Positions 1 to 9,105 are shown, counted from the first letter of the stretch. The stretch is 64,000 nt of DNA from Xanthomonas cissicola (GCF_008801575.1 NZ_VZPL01000019.1:1-64000); one strand, 5' to 3'. Notes: a model not told the origin generated them from the sequence alone. Numbers and translations are program-made.

Positions 1-214
1 AACGGTTCATGCGTGTGTAGACCGTATGCCAGTTGCCAAAGCGCTTGGGTAGGCCGCGCCATTTGCAGCCATGCTCGGCAACGTAAAGGATGGCGTTGAC
101 CACTTGCAGGTTGGTCATGCTGACATTGCCGCGCTGCGCCGGCAGGCAGTGTTCGATCAGAGAAAATTGTGCTGGCGTGATCTCCATGCCCAATAGTTTA
201 ATCGCTCGGGCCAT
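1..214 (-). CDS. IS5-family transposase, N-terminal 71 residues (partial)
   Basis: The reading frame starts at the ATG at 214 and runs off the left edge. The visible protein begins MARAIKLLGMEITPAQF and continues with VVNAILYVAEHGCKWRGLPK and FGNWHTVYTRMNR. These are hallmarks of the DUF4096-type N-terminal domain of IS5-family transposases common in Xanthomonas. The DDE catalytic residues would lie outside the window, so integrity cannot be judged. An internal ATG at residue 10 is an alternative start. Confidence 0.8.
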   Translation of the reverse strand, partial: MARAIKLLGMEITPAQFSLIEHCLPAQRGNVSMTNLQVVNAILYVAEHGCKWRGLPKRFGNWHTVYTRMNR

Positions 215-230
215 TAGTGTTAACAGGCCC
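1..230 (-). mobile_element. IS5-family insertion sequence, right part, cut by window edge
   Basis: The leftmost bases hold the 5' part of an IS5-type transposase gene reading leftward. The element probably ends near base 230, where the sequence read on the minus strand begins GGGCCTGTTAACACTA, a plausible terminal inverted repeat just before the transposase start. The other end and target duplication lie outside the window, so the boundary is an inference. Confidence 0.6.
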
Positions 231-340
231 TAGAAGGGGAAGCCCGCGTCCGATAAACGGGTGCGGTGATAGATTGCCGACGCCCTCCATTGCGAGAGGT
301 CTGCTGCGTGGGTGGCTTGCGCTTGCGCGCGGTGGTGCGC

Positions 341-1456
341 TCAGTGATGCAGGTCGGTGCCGTCGCAATGCGCGCTTGTTCGCTGCGGATTGCAACGCGC
401 CACGGCGTCGCCGTCGAAGCGAACCACGTAGCCGTTATCGGCCGGCTCGTTGATCGGGAAGTCGGTACTGAGCAATTGCGCGCCGCTGGCCAGCATGGCG
501 TCGCGCCGCGCGGTGTCGTTGTGCTGCGCTTCTTTCAAGTCCGCATCGGTACGCGTAGGCACCAGATAGCCGGCCTTGACCAGCTTCTTGATGTCATCGG
601 CAGGTCCGTCGTTGAGCTCGACGAAGGCTGCATCGTCTTCGCCCGGCACCGCATTGGTGAAACAGACCCGGCCGCGCAGCGACGGGTGTCCGGGCAGGTA
701 GCTGGCGCCGGCAACGCGTTGGTCGAGCAGAAACACCACCTTGCCGCGCGCCTGGGCCAACGATGGCCAGCCGTGCGCGAGCACCGCCGCGTTGAGCGTG
801 GGCGCGCGGCCGCGTACCTGATCGGGACTGATGTATTCGCCGGCTTGGAAGACCGAACGCACTTCGGCATCCAGCGCATCCATCGCTTTTGCATCGAAGG
901 GTTCGGGTTGCACGCTGGGAAACGCCAACTGGATCGGCGCCTGCTTGGTTTCGAGCAGGATGAAGATGGGGACGTGGTCCGGATGCTGCTTCGACCATGC
1001 GCGGATTTCCTGCAGGCAGGCAATCAAGGGTTGGCAGTTGCTGCGCTGGTCCAGGTCCTGCACGTGCATGACCTTGAATCCGGGTCGGTCCATCACCCCA
1101 GTGGGTGCGCTTGCCGGTGCGGTCGGCAGACCGGCCTTGGCGATCTGCGCAACGATGGCCGGGTGTGCGTAGCGCCCGCCCTGTGCATCGGCGAAGACGT
1201 CCAGTTCGAGTTGGCGCACGCCATCGTTAAGTTGCTGCGTCAATGCGGGATGGCGGTAATCCAGCGCGGCAAACAGCGCCGGGTCCAGTTGCTTCAATAA
1301 CGCCGCTTCGCTGGGCGCAAAGCCTGCGTGGTAGCTGTTGTGGCTGCCGATGTACTGCAGGTCGGTCAAGCGCGGCGCGGCTTGCGCGACAAGACTGCTC
1401 AGCAACAAGGCGGTAAAAATGGCGGCTCGCGAAGTTGTTCTTCGCTTTTGGCGCAT
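341..1456 (-). CDS. secreted PI-PLC-like phosphodiesterase (Ca2+-dependent phosphoinositide phospholipase C family)
   Basis: This protein of about 371 residues begins with a clear signal peptide (positively charged MRQKRR, then a hydrophobic stretch ending VAQA), so it should act in the periplasm or outside the cell. The mature part carries the TIM-barrel phosphodiesterase signature: YIGSHNSYH with the first catalytic His near residue 39, LELDVF as a likely metal ligand segment, and KVMHVQDLDQ with the second catalytic His. These fit the bacterial Ca2+-dependent PI-PLC-like family, which splits phosphodiester head groups from phospholipids. The natural substrate is unknown. I chose the ATG at 1456 because it places the signal peptide at the N-terminus; a start at 1516 would add 20 unlikely residues. 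It is monocistronic and transcribed toward the IS element. Confidence 0.8.
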   Translation of the reverse strand: MRQKRRTTSRAAIFTALLLSSLVAQAAPRLTDLQYIGSHNSYHAGFAPSEAALLKQLDPALFAALDYRHPALTQQLNDGVRQLELDVFADAQGGRYAHPAIVAQIAKAGLPTAPASAPTGVMDRPGFKVMHVQDLDQRSNCQPLIACLQEIRAWSKQHPDHVPIFILLETKQAPIQLAFPSVQPEPFDAKAMDALDAEVRSVFQAGEYISPDQVRGRAPTLNAAVLAHGWPSLAQARGKVVFLLDQRVAGASYLPGHPSLRGRVCFTNAVPGEDDAAFVELNDGPADDIKKLVKAGYLVPTRTDADLKEAQHNDTARRDAMLASGAQLLSTDFPINEPADNGYVVRFDGDAVARCNPQRTSAHCDGTDLHH

Positions 1457-1648
1457 CAACTTCGTTTTGCGATCGATGCCTGAGGTAAAAGCAGTAAATG
1501 CGTGAAAAAGGTGCATGCAGCACAGCCGGAAAGCGACGAGGTCGCCATCATCACGGCCCAGTTTGACGCATATCTTTCCGCTGTGTGTCCGTGATGCGTC
1601 AGTGCTTGTTACCGTGTGCTCGTGCCGTTTGTAAATCGCGGCATTTTT

Positions 1649-3607
1649 TTAAGAAGCAGCGGTCTGCCGCAATGCATAGGTCAGCAGCCGCGCCTGCAGG
1701 CGATCGCCAAGACTGTTTGGCGCTTCCAGCGCCATGCGTTGCAGACAGGCGATACCGTTAGCGTCCGATGCTTCGCGCGTGAGCAGGGCGCGGGCCACCG
1801 TGGCGATCTTTCCGCCAGTGCTGGCGGTTGCGCCTTTGAGCCAGCCCAATGCGGGTAGCAGACGCTGTTCGATCTTGGTGAAGTCGCTGCCAAGCGGGTA
1901 ATCGGGCAAGCTGCCGTCGCGTCGAAATGGCGCCAGCGCCTGTTCCAGTGCCCGTGGTGTGTTGCGCTGCGCGCGTGGCGGCAATTCCGGTGCGATACGC
2001 AGCTTGCGCGACCGTTCCGCCTGGGCAAGCAGTTCATCCTGGAAGCGGGCGTCGCAGATGGCGGCCATTTCCAATACACAGTCCTGATCGGTCTTGTGGC
2101 GCAGGTCGGCGATGCCGTATTCGGTGATGTAGAGATCGCGCAGATGGCGTGGAATGGTGGTGTGGCCGTAGTTCCAGCGCAGGTTGCTGGCGGTGTGTGC
2201 GCCAGCCTCGCGGGTGGCGCGCAGCATCAGGGCGCTACGTGCCTGCGGCAGTGCATGCGCCATCGCCACGAAGTTGTACTGCCCGCCAACCCCGGACACG
2301 ATGCGGCCATCTTCCAGCCCGTCGGAGACTGCCGCACCCAGCGCGGTCGCCATCATGCAGGAGTTGAAGAAGCGTGCATTCTTGCGTTTCAACCGGTTTA
2401 ACGTCTCGTTGCCGCCATAGAGCTGATTGATCTCGCTGATGCGGCGCATGCCGATCGCCGCGCGTGTCGATGCATCCAGATCGCGCAACCATTGATATAA
2501 CGCCGGCGAGCCGAGGTAGAAGGCGCCATGCAGGAACTCGCCTTCGGCAGCAAGCCGTGCGTGGTCGGCGGCGTCGGCGCTGCCATCGGCAATGCGCTGC
2601 ATCAGCGGCAGGTCGTCATGCACCTTGCGACGGATCACGCCGCTGTCCACCAATTGCTTGAAGCCTTCGTTGAGCATTTCGCTGCAGCCGTACAAGCCGA
2701 TGGCGAACGGCTCCAGGCCGCCGCTGGACTGCACGGCCGGGTGCTGCTCCAGTGCCGGATCCAGCGCATGCAGCACGCGGCGATAGGTCGCGTTGTCGGT
2801 ATGCCGCAGCACCAGCGCATGGCTCAGCGCATCGGCCAGCGTGCCGATGCCAATCTGCAAGGTGCCGCCATCGCGCACCAGGGCACTGGCATACAAGCCG
2901 ATGGCGTAGTCGACGCTGTTCACCGCTTGCCGCGGCAAGCCGAACAGCTGTGGAAACGGGCCTGGCAAATCGATGATCAGATCGAAGAACGCGGCATCTA
3001 CCGCTGCGGCGCCTCCCATCCATGGCAACTGCGCATCGACTTCCGCCACCAGCATCGGGCGCGGCAAGCCGAGTGCCTGCACCGCATCCAGCGTGTCCTG
3101 GGTGATGTCGTTGTTGCACGACAACGACAGCCGCGTGCCGCCCGGTTCGCGCGCCACTTTTTGCACGATCAGGTTGGGCGCGCGTTGCGCCACCGCTGCG
3201 GCGGCATGCGTGTAGTTGAGGCTCGTGTAGTCGGCCTGGGCCTGGGCGGAATGCAATAGCCCGCCGGACTGCATGTAGAACTCTTCCACCTGCACATGCG
3301 CGGGCAAGGCATCGCGCAGCATGGCGTCGACATAGGCAAGGCGAGGGAAATCCTCGCCAAAATGGCGCGCGATGAACGGTGCGGCAAAGCGCGCCTGGAG
3401 TCCGGCACCCGGCCTGGGGGGATTGAGCGAGAGCGCCGTGTAAATCGCCAGTGGCCGCGACGGCGTGTCCTTGAGCTGTGCGTAGAGCGCGTTCAACAGG
3501 CGGTGCGGCTTGCCGATGCCCAGTGGTGCGCCCACGCGCAGCGGGCCGTCGATGCGTTGCAGGATCCGCTCCACGGCGGCGCTTAGATCGGTGAGATGCT
3601 CGGTCAT
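1649..3607 (-). CDS. acetyl-CoA hydrolase/transferase family protein
   Basis: A cytoplasmic protein of about 652 residues of the acetyl-CoA hydrolase / class I CoA-transferase family, which hydrolyses acetyl-CoA or moves CoA between short acids such as acetate and succinate. Visible motifs are LQIGIGTLADAL (glycine-rich CoA-transferase segment), SGVGGQYNFVAMAHAL, and near the C-terminus ITEYGIADLRHKT, diagnostic for the C-terminal acetyl-CoA hydrolase domain. It is longer than the roughly 500-residue succinate CoA-transferases and fits the 600-700 residue subgroup. The start is uncertain: ATG at 3607 gives MTEHLTDLSAAVERI, ATG at 3664 adds 19 residues, and neither has a strong ribosome-binding site. 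It diverges from the BlaI-type repressor, whose operators may also influence it. Confidence 0.8.
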   Translation of the reverse strand: MTEHLTDLSAAVERILQRIDGPLRVGAPLGIGKPHRLLNALYAQLKDTPSRPLAIYTALSLNPPRPGAGLQARFAAPFIARHFGEDFPRLAYVDAMLRDALPAHVQVEEFYMQSGGLLHSAQAQADYTSLNYTHAAAAVAQRAPNLIVQKVAREPGGTRLSLSCNNDITQDTLDAVQALGLPRPMLVAEVDAQLPWMGGAAAVDAAFFDLIIDLPGPFPQLFGLPRQAVNSVDYAIGLYASALVRDGGTLQIGIGTLADALSHALVLRHTDNATYRRVLHALDPALEQHPAVQSSGGLEPFAIGLYGCSEMLNEGFKQLVDSGVIRRKVHDDLPLMQRIADGSADAADHARLAAEGEFLHGAFYLGSPALYQWLRDLDASTRAAIGMRRISEINQLYGGNETLNRLKRKNARFFNSCMMATALGAAVSDGLEDGRIVSGVGGQYNFVAMAHALPQARSALMLRATREAGAHTASNLRWNYGHTTIPRHLRDLYITEYGIADLRHKTDQDCVLEMAAICDARFQDELLAQAERSRKLRIAPELPPRAQRNTPRALEQALAPFRRDGSLPDYPLGSDFTKIEQRLLPALGWLKGATASTGGKIATVARALLTREASDANGIACLQRMALEAPNSLGDRLQARLLTYALRQTAAS

Positions 3608-3715
3608 CCGCGCAGAGTAGCCGAGCCGGTCGCGTGCTGCCTGCATCTCATACTCGTGCGCCATGCTCGGCCGCCATCAATGCGGGCAGGTGTCGGGAGC
3701 CCGTTCGATCACTGC

Positions 3716-3765
3716 TTGACAATCAATCCGTTTACGCGCGTAATCGGTAAAAATTACGGGTGTAA
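3716..3765 (+). promoter_or_regulatory. promoter with two BlaI-type operators
   Basis: A TTGACA -35 box at 3716-3721 and a CGTAAT -10-like box at 3739-3744 are separated by 17 bases. The -10 overlaps the perfect palindrome TTACGCGCGTAA at 3732-3743. A second near-palindrome, TTACGGGTGTAA, lies at 3754-3765 with a 22-bp centre-to-centre spacing, about two helical turns, ending five bases before the repressor start codon. Paired TTAC-N4-GTAA sites fit the binding mode of BlaI/MecI dimers, so autorepression is likely. Assignment to this repressor is an inference. Confidence 0.75.
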
Positions 3766-3769
3766 TCGC

Positions 3770-4135
3770 ATGCCGATCAGTGACGCAGAAGCGGTAGTGA
3801 TGCACGTGCTCTGGGAGGATGCGCCGCGCACGGCAGAAGAGGTGATCGCCGCGTTGGCGCATACCGGCTGGGCCGAACCCACCATCAAGACCTTGCTGAA
3901 TCGGCTGCTCACCAAGGGCGCGGTCGCGGCAGAAAAACACGGCCGCAAATATCACTACGCGCCCCTGCTGGCGCGCGAACAGTGGGTGCAGCAGCAGAGC
4001 GAAGGCTTGCTGCAGCGGCTATTCGGCGGGCGCGTTGCGCCGCTGGTGGCGCATTTCAGCGAACGCGGGAAACTCAGCGCGTCCGACATAGCCGAACTGA
4101 AGCGCCTGCTCCAGGAGTTGGACGATGCACCTTGA
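3770..4135 (+). CDS. BlaI/MecI/CopY-family transcriptional repressor
   Basis: A 121-residue winged-helix repressor. The N-terminal half (MPISDAEAVVMHVLWEDAP, then AEEVIAAL, TIKTLLNRLLTKG) matches the BlaI/MecI DNA-binding fold; the C-terminal half is the dimerisation region that in this family is cleaved after signalling by a BlaR-type membrane peptidase. It overlaps the downstream M56 peptidase gene by 11 bases, as in classic blaI-blaR pairs. Two TTAC-N4-GTAA operators lie directly upstream, suggesting autoregulation. No beta-lactamase gene is adjacent, so the regulated stress is unknown. The start at 3770 is preferred because a start at 3596 would run through the promoter and operators. Confidence 0.9.
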   Translation: MPISDAEAVVMHVLWEDAPRTAEEVIAALAHTGWAEPTIKTLLNRLLTKGAVAAEKHGRKYHYAPLLAREQWVQQQSEGLLQRLFGGRVAPLVAHFSERGKLSASDIAELKRLLQELDDAP

Positions 4136-5423
4136 CTTGCCTTTGCTGTTGCGCATCACGCTGTATGGCAGCGCCGCATTGCTGGCCTGTCTGGTGCTGC
4201 GGCGCGCACTGCGTGGCTGGCTGGGCGCAACAGCGGCGTATGCGATCTGGGCCGTTGTGCCGCTCGCCGTATTGGCAGCTGCAATACCGGGGCCGCCGAT
4301 ATCGGCAGCGTTGCCGAAGATGCCGGCGATGGTCGCGATGCCGCTCAATCTGCAAAGCAGCGAACATGCATGGGCGGGACAACTGCTCGCTGTGTGGGTA
4401 ACCGGTGCGGTCGCGATGGCCGTTGCGCTCTGGTGGCGACAGCACCGTTTCGTGCGCCGCCTGGGTGTATTGCATGCGCTCGACGGCGAAATATGGGCGG
4501 CAACGCGCGATGTCGGCCTGCCGGTGTCTGTGGGTCTCTGGCGCCCACGCATCGTGCTGCCGATGGATTTCGATACGCGCTACAGCGCCGCCGAACGTAC
4601 CTTGATCCTGGCCCACGAGCGCCTGCATCTGCGGCGCGGCGATCTGTATGCCAATCTGCTGGCGGCACTGTTGCTGTGCATCGGCTGGTGCAATCCGTTG
4701 ATGCACCTGGCATGGCGCGCGTTTCGGCTGGATCAGGAACTGGCCTGCGACGCAGAGGTGCTGACGCGTTACCCAGGCAAGCGCCGCAGTTATGCCACCG
4801 CGATGCTCAAGACCCACGGTGGTGCCGGCTGGACGCCGACGGCCTGCCGTTGGAATGCGCCGCACGCGCTCACCCAACGCGTGGCTGCATTGCTGAAGCC
4901 TGCGGTGGAGATGCCCCGCGCGCGATGGAACCTGCGCGTCGTGGTGGCGATGGCGGTGATGCTCAGTGGCGCATGCTGGGCGTTCCAACCTGCACGATTG
5001 CAGGGCATGCGCGTACCCGGCAATGCGCTGGATTTCCGCACCATGCAGCCGCCCAGGTATCCGCCTGACGCGGTCGCTGCAGGCCTGGCGGGATTTGTCG
5101 AACTGCAGATCGCAGTGAGCCCGACTGGAACACCCGAGCATATCGCCATCGTGCGCAGCACTCCGGCGGGCGTGTTCGATCAGACCGTGCTCGACGCAGC
5201 ACGCCACTGGCGCTTCACAGCTGCGCTGGAGGATGGCAAGGCAGTGGCGTCCGAGGTGCGCGTGCCGGTGAAGTTCGAACTGGATCCACCAGACACGGCA
5301 CCGGCGGTTGCGGATATCCATCCCGGTACCGAAGCTGCTGCACGCCCACACGCTGCCGACCGGTCCGAACGTGTTGCCCGCTGTGCGCCTGCGGGATGCG
5401 CCTCACGCGGAGGGTTGCAATGA
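4125..5423 (+). CDS. BlaR1-like M56 membrane metallopeptidase with C-terminal TonB domain
   Basis: A 432-residue inner-membrane protein. Residues 1-110 contain several hydrophobic segments. The M56 zinc peptidase core follows, with LAHERLHLRRGD (HExxH) and the distal RLDQELACDAEVL, the zinc-binding region of BlaR1/MecR1. After one more hydrophobic segment (VVVAMAVMLSGACWAF) comes a TonB C-terminal fold (RYPPDAVAAGLAGFVELQIA through HWRFTAAL and VPVKFEL) in place of the penicillin-binding sensor domain of true BlaR1. Family logic suggests it cleaves the adjacent BlaI-type repressor on a signal. The TonB-like tail implies sensing of, or contact with, an outer-membrane partner, which is inference. 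It is cotranscribed with the genes on either side. Confidence 0.88.
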   Translation: MHLDLPLLLRITLYGSAALLACLVLRRALRGWLGATAAYAIWAVVPLAVLAAAIPGPPISAALPKMPAMVAMPLNLQSSEHAWAGQLLAVWVTGAVAMAVALWWRQHRFVRRLGVLHALDGEIWAATRDVGLPVSVGLWRPRIVLPMDFDTRYSAAERTLILAHERLHLRRGDLYANLLAALLLCIGWCNPLMHLAWRAFRLDQELACDAEVLTRYPGKRRSYATAMLKTHGGAGWTPTACRWNAPHALTQRVAALLKPAVEMPRARWNLRVVVAMAVMLSGACWAFQPARLQGMRVPGNALDFRTMQPPRYPPDAVAAGLAGFVELQIAVSPTGTPEHIAIVRSTPAGVFDQTVLDAARHWRFTAALEDGKAVASEVRVPVKFELDPPDTAPAVADIHPGTEAAARPHAADRSERVARCAPAGCASRGGLQ

Positions 5424-6001
5424 ACCGCTGCCTGATCGGCAGCCTCGCCCTGATGCTGGCCATGAGTAGTTGCGCCACGCGCCAGCTCGCGGAACGGCAA
5501 CGCAGCCAGCGCGAGGATTCGGTGGATCAACGCATGTTGCCTTCACAGCCGGACTGCGGCGCTACGGGTGTCCAACCCTACACACTGGCGCCGACGCAAC
5601 GCTTTCGCATGCCACGCGCGTTGCGCAGCGAGGCCCCGGTGCTACCTGCCGATTCGCCGCGCCAGAGCCTGGCGCCCACCACCGTCTGCGCGCATCTCAT
5701 TCTGAGCGTAGAGGGTGCGGTGCAGCGCGTGGATCCGATGTCCGACCGCGACGAATGCGCCGCCGGGTTGCTGCCGGACAACGCCGACCTCATGCAAGCG
5801 GTGCGTACTACCGCGCTGCGATGGCAGTTCGTTCCAGCCACGATATGCACCTATGCACCAGGGGTTACCCAGCCGGCAGCACCGGACGACTGCACCGACG
5901 CCACCCAGATCGAGCCGGTACCGGTGACGCTGTCGTTCGCGTTCACCTTCGAGGTGCGGCAAGGCAGGGTGAGTGTGCGGACCGGGAAGTTGGTGCGATA
6001 G
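5420..6001 (+). CDS. lipoprotein with TonB-C-like fold, third gene of blaI-blaR operon
   Basis: A 193-residue lipoprotein. MNRCLIGSLALMLAMSSC gives a lipobox with the acylated Cys at residue 18. The start at 5420 overlaps the end of the M56 gene by four bases and follows a GGAGGG ribosome-binding site. The body resembles a TonB C-terminal domain: a strand-like AHLILSVEGAVQRV, then AVRTTALRWQFVPA and VTLSFAFTFEV, parallel to the TonB module of the preceding gene. Additional cysteines (DECAAG, TICTYAPG, DDCTD) could form disulfides in the periplasm. Function is unknown; position suggests it is part of, or an output of, the BlaI/M56 circuit. Confidence 0.75.
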   Translation: MNRCLIGSLALMLAMSSCATRQLAERQRSQREDSVDQRMLPSQPDCGATGVQPYTLAPTQRFRMPRALRSEAPVLPADSPRQSLAPTTVCAHLILSVEGAVQRVDPMSDRDECAAGLLPDNADLMQAVRTTALRWQFVPATICTYAPGVTQPAAPDDCTDATQIEPVPVTLSFAFTFEVRQGRVSVRTGKLVR

Positions 6002-6098
6002 CTGCTGCAGCCGTTGCGCAGCGTGTCCCAGTCACAACCAACGCTGGGCCGTCTTGCAACGCGTCGACGCAAGCGCCCTATCCACGCCCACACCACCG

Positions 6099-6713
6099 TC
6101 AATCCAGCACATGCACGCTGTCGGCAATGCGCTGTACTTCATCGGGGTTGTGGCTGACGTAGAGCATCGGCAGGCGAATCTCGTCGCGCACGCGCTGCAG
6201 GTAGGGAATCAATTCTTCGCGGCGCGCCTGATCCAGGGCCGACAGCGGTTCGTCGAACAGCAGAATCGCCGGTTGCGCCAACAACGCGCGGCCAATCGCC
6301 ACGCGCTGCGCTTCGCCGCCTGAGAGGTTGCGTGGCCGGCGTTGCAGCAGCGGTGCAATGCCGAGCAAGGCCACCACATCGTCGAAGCCGAAGAGCGCCG
6401 TGCTGCGCGCATGCCGGCCGTAGCGCAGGTTGCGCCGCACATCCAGATGCGGGAACAGCCGCGCATCCTGGAACACATAACCGATCCGGCGCTGGTGCGT
6501 GGGCAGATCGATGCCTTGCCCGGCGTCGTACAGGCAGCGCCCATCGATACGGATATGCCCGGCCTGCGGGCGCACCAGGCCGGCGATTGCGTTGAGCACC
6601 GTGGTCTTGCCCGCGCCGGAGGGGCCCACCAGCGCCACGACGCGCGCGTCGTCCCGGATGCGGATGCGGCGCTCGAATGTACCGCGGTGCAGCTGCAGAT
6701 CGATATCCAGCAT
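6099..6713 (-). CDS. modC: molybdate ABC transporter ATP-binding protein ModC, short form
   Basis: The ATPase of the molybdate importer, 204 residues. It shows Walker A (GPSGAGKTT), the ABC signature (LSGGEAQR), Walker B ([12 protein letters not shown]) and the switch His (SHNPDEV). It starts at ATG 6713, sharing one base with the modB stop. ModC of E. coli has about 350 residues including a C-terminal TOBE/Mop domain that binds molybdate; here the protein stops after IADSVHVLD and there is no room for that domain before the next gene. It should still energise transport but cannot use Mop-based feedback. It is the last gene of modABC. Confidence 0.9.
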   Translation of the reverse strand: MLDIDLQLHRGTFERRIRIRDDARVVALVGPSGAGKTTVLNAIAGLVRPQAGHIRIDGRCLYDAGQGIDLPTHQRRIGYVFQDARLFPHLDVRRNLRYGRHARSTALFGFDDVVALLGIAPLLQRRPRNLSGGEAQRVAIGRALLAQPAILLFDEPLSALDQARREELIPYLQRVRDEIRLPMLYVSHNPDEVQRIADSVHVLD

Positions 6714-7405
6714 CAGTCCTCCTCGCGCGGATGCGGCCTGCGCACCAGCCATTCGGACAGCAGCAACGCGGCCAGCGAAATCGCCAGCGCCACCCCGGCC
6801 AGCCGCCAGATGCCCGATTCCATCCCCGGGACCTGCATCAGCCCGTAGATGGCCGACGGCAAGGTTTGCGTTTCGCCGGGGATATTCGACACGAAGGTGA
6901 TGGTGGCGCCGAACTCGCCGAGCGCCTTGGCGAACGCGAGCACCACGCCGGCGACCAGGCCTGGCCAGGCCAGCGGCAAGGTGATGCTGAAAAACACCCG
7001 CCACGGCCCGGCGCCCAGCGTGGCGGCGGCCGCTTCCAGGCGACGATCGGTGGCTTCGATGGACAGACGAATCGCGCGCACCATCAACGGAAATCCCATG
7101 ACCGCGCACGCCAGCGCCGCGCCGGTCCAGCGGAAGGCGAACTGGATCCCGAGGTGTTCCAGCAACCAGCTGCCCACCGGGCCCTGCGTGCCCAATACCA
7201 CCAAGAGCGCATAGCCGGTGACCACCGGCGGCATCACCAAGGGCAGATGCAGCAGCGCGTCCAGCAGGGCCTTGCCGGGGAAGCGGCGCCGCGCCAGCAG
7301 CCAGCCGCAGGCAATGCCCGGCGGCAGGCTGGCGAGCGCTGCCACGATCGCGACCTTGAGACTCAAGCCGATCGCGGTCAGCTCTTCCGGGGTGAACATC
7401 GACAA
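6713..7405 (-). CDS. modB: molybdate ABC transporter permease ModB
   Basis: A 230-residue inner-membrane permease with about five hydrophobic helices. It contains the typical ModB beginning ([19 protein letters not shown]), the segment [19 protein letters not shown], and the EAA-like loop contacting the ATPase ([20 protein letters not shown]). Two copies would form the molybdate channel fed by ModA and driven by ModC. The gene lies 10 bases after modA and overlaps modC by one base, so the three are one transcription unit. Confidence 0.92.
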   Translation of the reverse strand: MSMFTPEELTAIGLSLKVAIVAALASLPPGIACGWLLARRRFPGKALLDALLHLPLVMPPVVTGYALLVVLGTQGPVGSWLLEHLGIQFAFRWTGAALACAVMGFPLMVRAIRLSIEATDRRLEAAAATLGAGPWRVFFSITLPLAWPGLVAGVVLAFAKALGEFGATITFVSNIPGETQTLPSAIYGLMQVPGMESGIWRLAGVALAISLAALLLSEWLVRRPHPREED

Positions 7406-7415
7406 ACGGTGCGCC

Positions 7416-8192
7416 TCAATCCTTCAGCGAAAAACCACGGCGCGCAAAGATCGCCTTGGCCGGCTTGCTTCCCAGCCAGCTCACGAATGCGGCGGTGGCG
7501 GGGTTGCTGCTGTTCTTCAATGCAGCGACCGGATACACGATGGCGTCATGGCTGTCGTCGGGGAAGGTGGCGACCACGCGCACCTTGGCATCGGCGCGCG
7601 CGTCCGAGCCATACACGATGCCCAGCGGCGCTTCGCCACGCGAGACCAGCATCAATGCCGCGCGCACGCTTTCCGATTCGGCGAGACGGTTGCTGACGCT
7701 ATCCCATTGGCCGAGCTTGCGCAGCGCAGCGGCGGCGTATTTACCGGCCGGCACGCTGGCGGTCTGACCAACGGCCAGGCGCCCGTTCTCGCCAAGCGCC
7801 TTGGCGATGGCGCCGGGCGCGCGTGGATCCACGCGCAGCTTGCTGCTCGCCGGCGCAACCAACACCAGCGTATTGCCGAGCAGGTTGTGGCGCTGCGCGG
7901 GCAGTACCAGGCCGTGCTGTTGCAGATAGTCCATCCACTCCAGGTCGGCCGAAAAGAACACGTCCGCCGGTGCGCCTTGTTCGATCTGGCGTGCCAGCGC
8001 AGAACTCGCTGCATACGACACCCGTACCGGCGTGCCGGTCGCTTTTTCGTACGCGGTGGCGGCTTCGTCCATCGATTCTTTCAGGCTTGCGGCCGCAAAC
8101 ACCGTCACCGGGGCGGTCTGCGCACTCGCCAGCACAGGCAACGTCAGCATCAGCACGCACAAGGCGCGCTGCCAGAAACCGATCATGCGCAT
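7416..8192 (-). CDS. modA: molybdate-binding periplasmic protein ModA
   Basis: A 258-residue periplasmic binding protein that captures molybdate or tungstate for ModBC. The signal peptide runs to ASAQ, followed by [20 protein letters not shown], the standard ModA N-terminal signature with the oxyanion-binding Ser. Further family segments are [17 protein letters not shown] and [22 protein letters not shown] ribosome-binding site precedes the ATG at 8192. It heads the modABC operon. No ModE-type regulator is visible beside it. Confidence 0.93.
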   Translation of the reverse strand: MRMIGFWQRALCVLMLTLPVLASAQTAPVTVFAAASLKESMDEAATAYEKATGTPVRVSYAASSALARQIEQGAPADVFFSADLEWMDYLQQHGLVLPAQRHNLLGNTLVLVAPASSKLRVDPRAPGAIAKALGENGRLAVGQTASVPAGKYAAAALRKLGQWDSVSNRLAESESVRAALMLVSRGEAPLGIVYGSDARADAKVRVVATFPDDSHDAIVYPVAALKNSSNPATAAFVSWLGSKPAKAIFARRGFSLKD

Positions 8193-8267
8193 CGAAGGCT
8201 CCTCACCAGAACAGGGCCCCGATCATAGCGGCTACGCGATGCGCACCGCGTGGCGAGCCGGCGCGCG

Positions 8268-9092
8268 CTACAGGACCACTCCGGCCCAGCGCCCGGCCTG
8301 AAGATTGGTTTGCAGGGCCGGGCGGATCAACTTGGGTTCGGGCAAGGTGGCATCGCGCGCCTGCCGCTGCGCCACGAAGGTCTCCACGTCCACGCCGTCG
8401 CGTACATGGATGTTGCTGCGCCGCTGCGCGCCAATGCTGGTTTGATGCGCCACCGCGCGCCCGCTCGGGCCATAGTCGTGGCAGACGAACACGCGGGTGC
8501 TCTCCGGCAGCGCGTACAGGCGCTTGATCGACGCAAACAGCTGGCGGGCATCGCCGCCCGGGAAATCGCAACGCGCGGTGCCCGCATCCGGCATGAACAA
8601 CGAGTCGCCAGGAAACAGCGCATCGCCGATCAGATACGCAATGCTGTCGCTGGTGTGGCCGGGCACCGCGATGACGCGTGCTTCGATACCGCCAAGCTTG
8701 AAGCGCTCGTCATCGGCAAACAGATGATCGAATTGCGAGCCATCGGCACGGAAGTCGTCCGGCAATGCGTACTGCGGGGCAAGGGTTCGTTGCACTTGGC
8801 AAATTCCCTCGCCGATGCCGATGCGCGCCTGCGGCCAGTGCTGCTTCAGCCACTGCGCCGCAGACAGGTGATCGGCATGCGCATGGGTTTCCAGCAGCCA
8901 GTGCAACTGCCATCCGTGTTGCTCGATGGCGGTAAGGATGCCCTGCGCCGCCTGGCTGCCGATGATGCCGCTCTCGGCCGCGTAGTCCAGCGCCGGGTCG
9001 ATCACCGCTGCCGCACCGGTGGCCGCATCGGCGACCACATAGGTGAAGGTGTTGCTGTCGGCATGAAAGAAGGCAAGTACCTGGGGCTGCAT
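8268..9092 (-). CDS. MBL-fold hydrolase, persulfide dioxygenase / Blh-like
   Basis: A 274-residue metallo-beta-lactamase-fold enzyme close to the ETHE1 persulfide dioxygenases and the Blh proteins of the BigR sulfide regulon. Motifs are THAHADHLSAA (metal site), VIAVPGHTSDS, FPGDSLFMPDAGTARCDF (bridging Asp), VCHDYG, and the C-terminal KLIRPALQTNLQAGRW characteristic of this group. Such enzymes oxidise glutathione persulfide to sulfite in sulfide detoxification. The exact substrate is an inference, and the usual partner regulator and rhodanese are absent here. The ATG at 9092 is chosen because GGAG lies seven bases upstream; a GTG at 9104 is possible. It follows the nuclease gene by 13 bases. 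Confidence 0.83.
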   Translation of the reverse strand: MQPQVLAFFHADSNTFTYVVADAATGAAAVIDPALDYAAESGIIGSQAAQGILTAIEQHGWQLHWLLETHAHADHLSAAQWLKQHWPQARIGIGEGICQVQRTLAPQYALPDDFRADGSQFDHLFADDERFKLGGIEARVIAVPGHTSDSIAYLIGDALFPGDSLFMPDAGTARCDFPGGDARQLFASIKRLYALPESTRVFVCHDYGPSGRAVAHQTSIGAQRRSNIHVRDGVDVETFVAQRQARDATLPEPKLIRPALQTNLQAGRWAGVVL

Positions 9093-9105
9093 CGGCGTCT
9101 CCACG

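Noticed and set aside
266-1300. A 344-codon plus-strand open frame opposite the PI-PLC-like gene
   Set aside because: The opposite strand has a signal peptide and catalytic motifs; this frame has neither.
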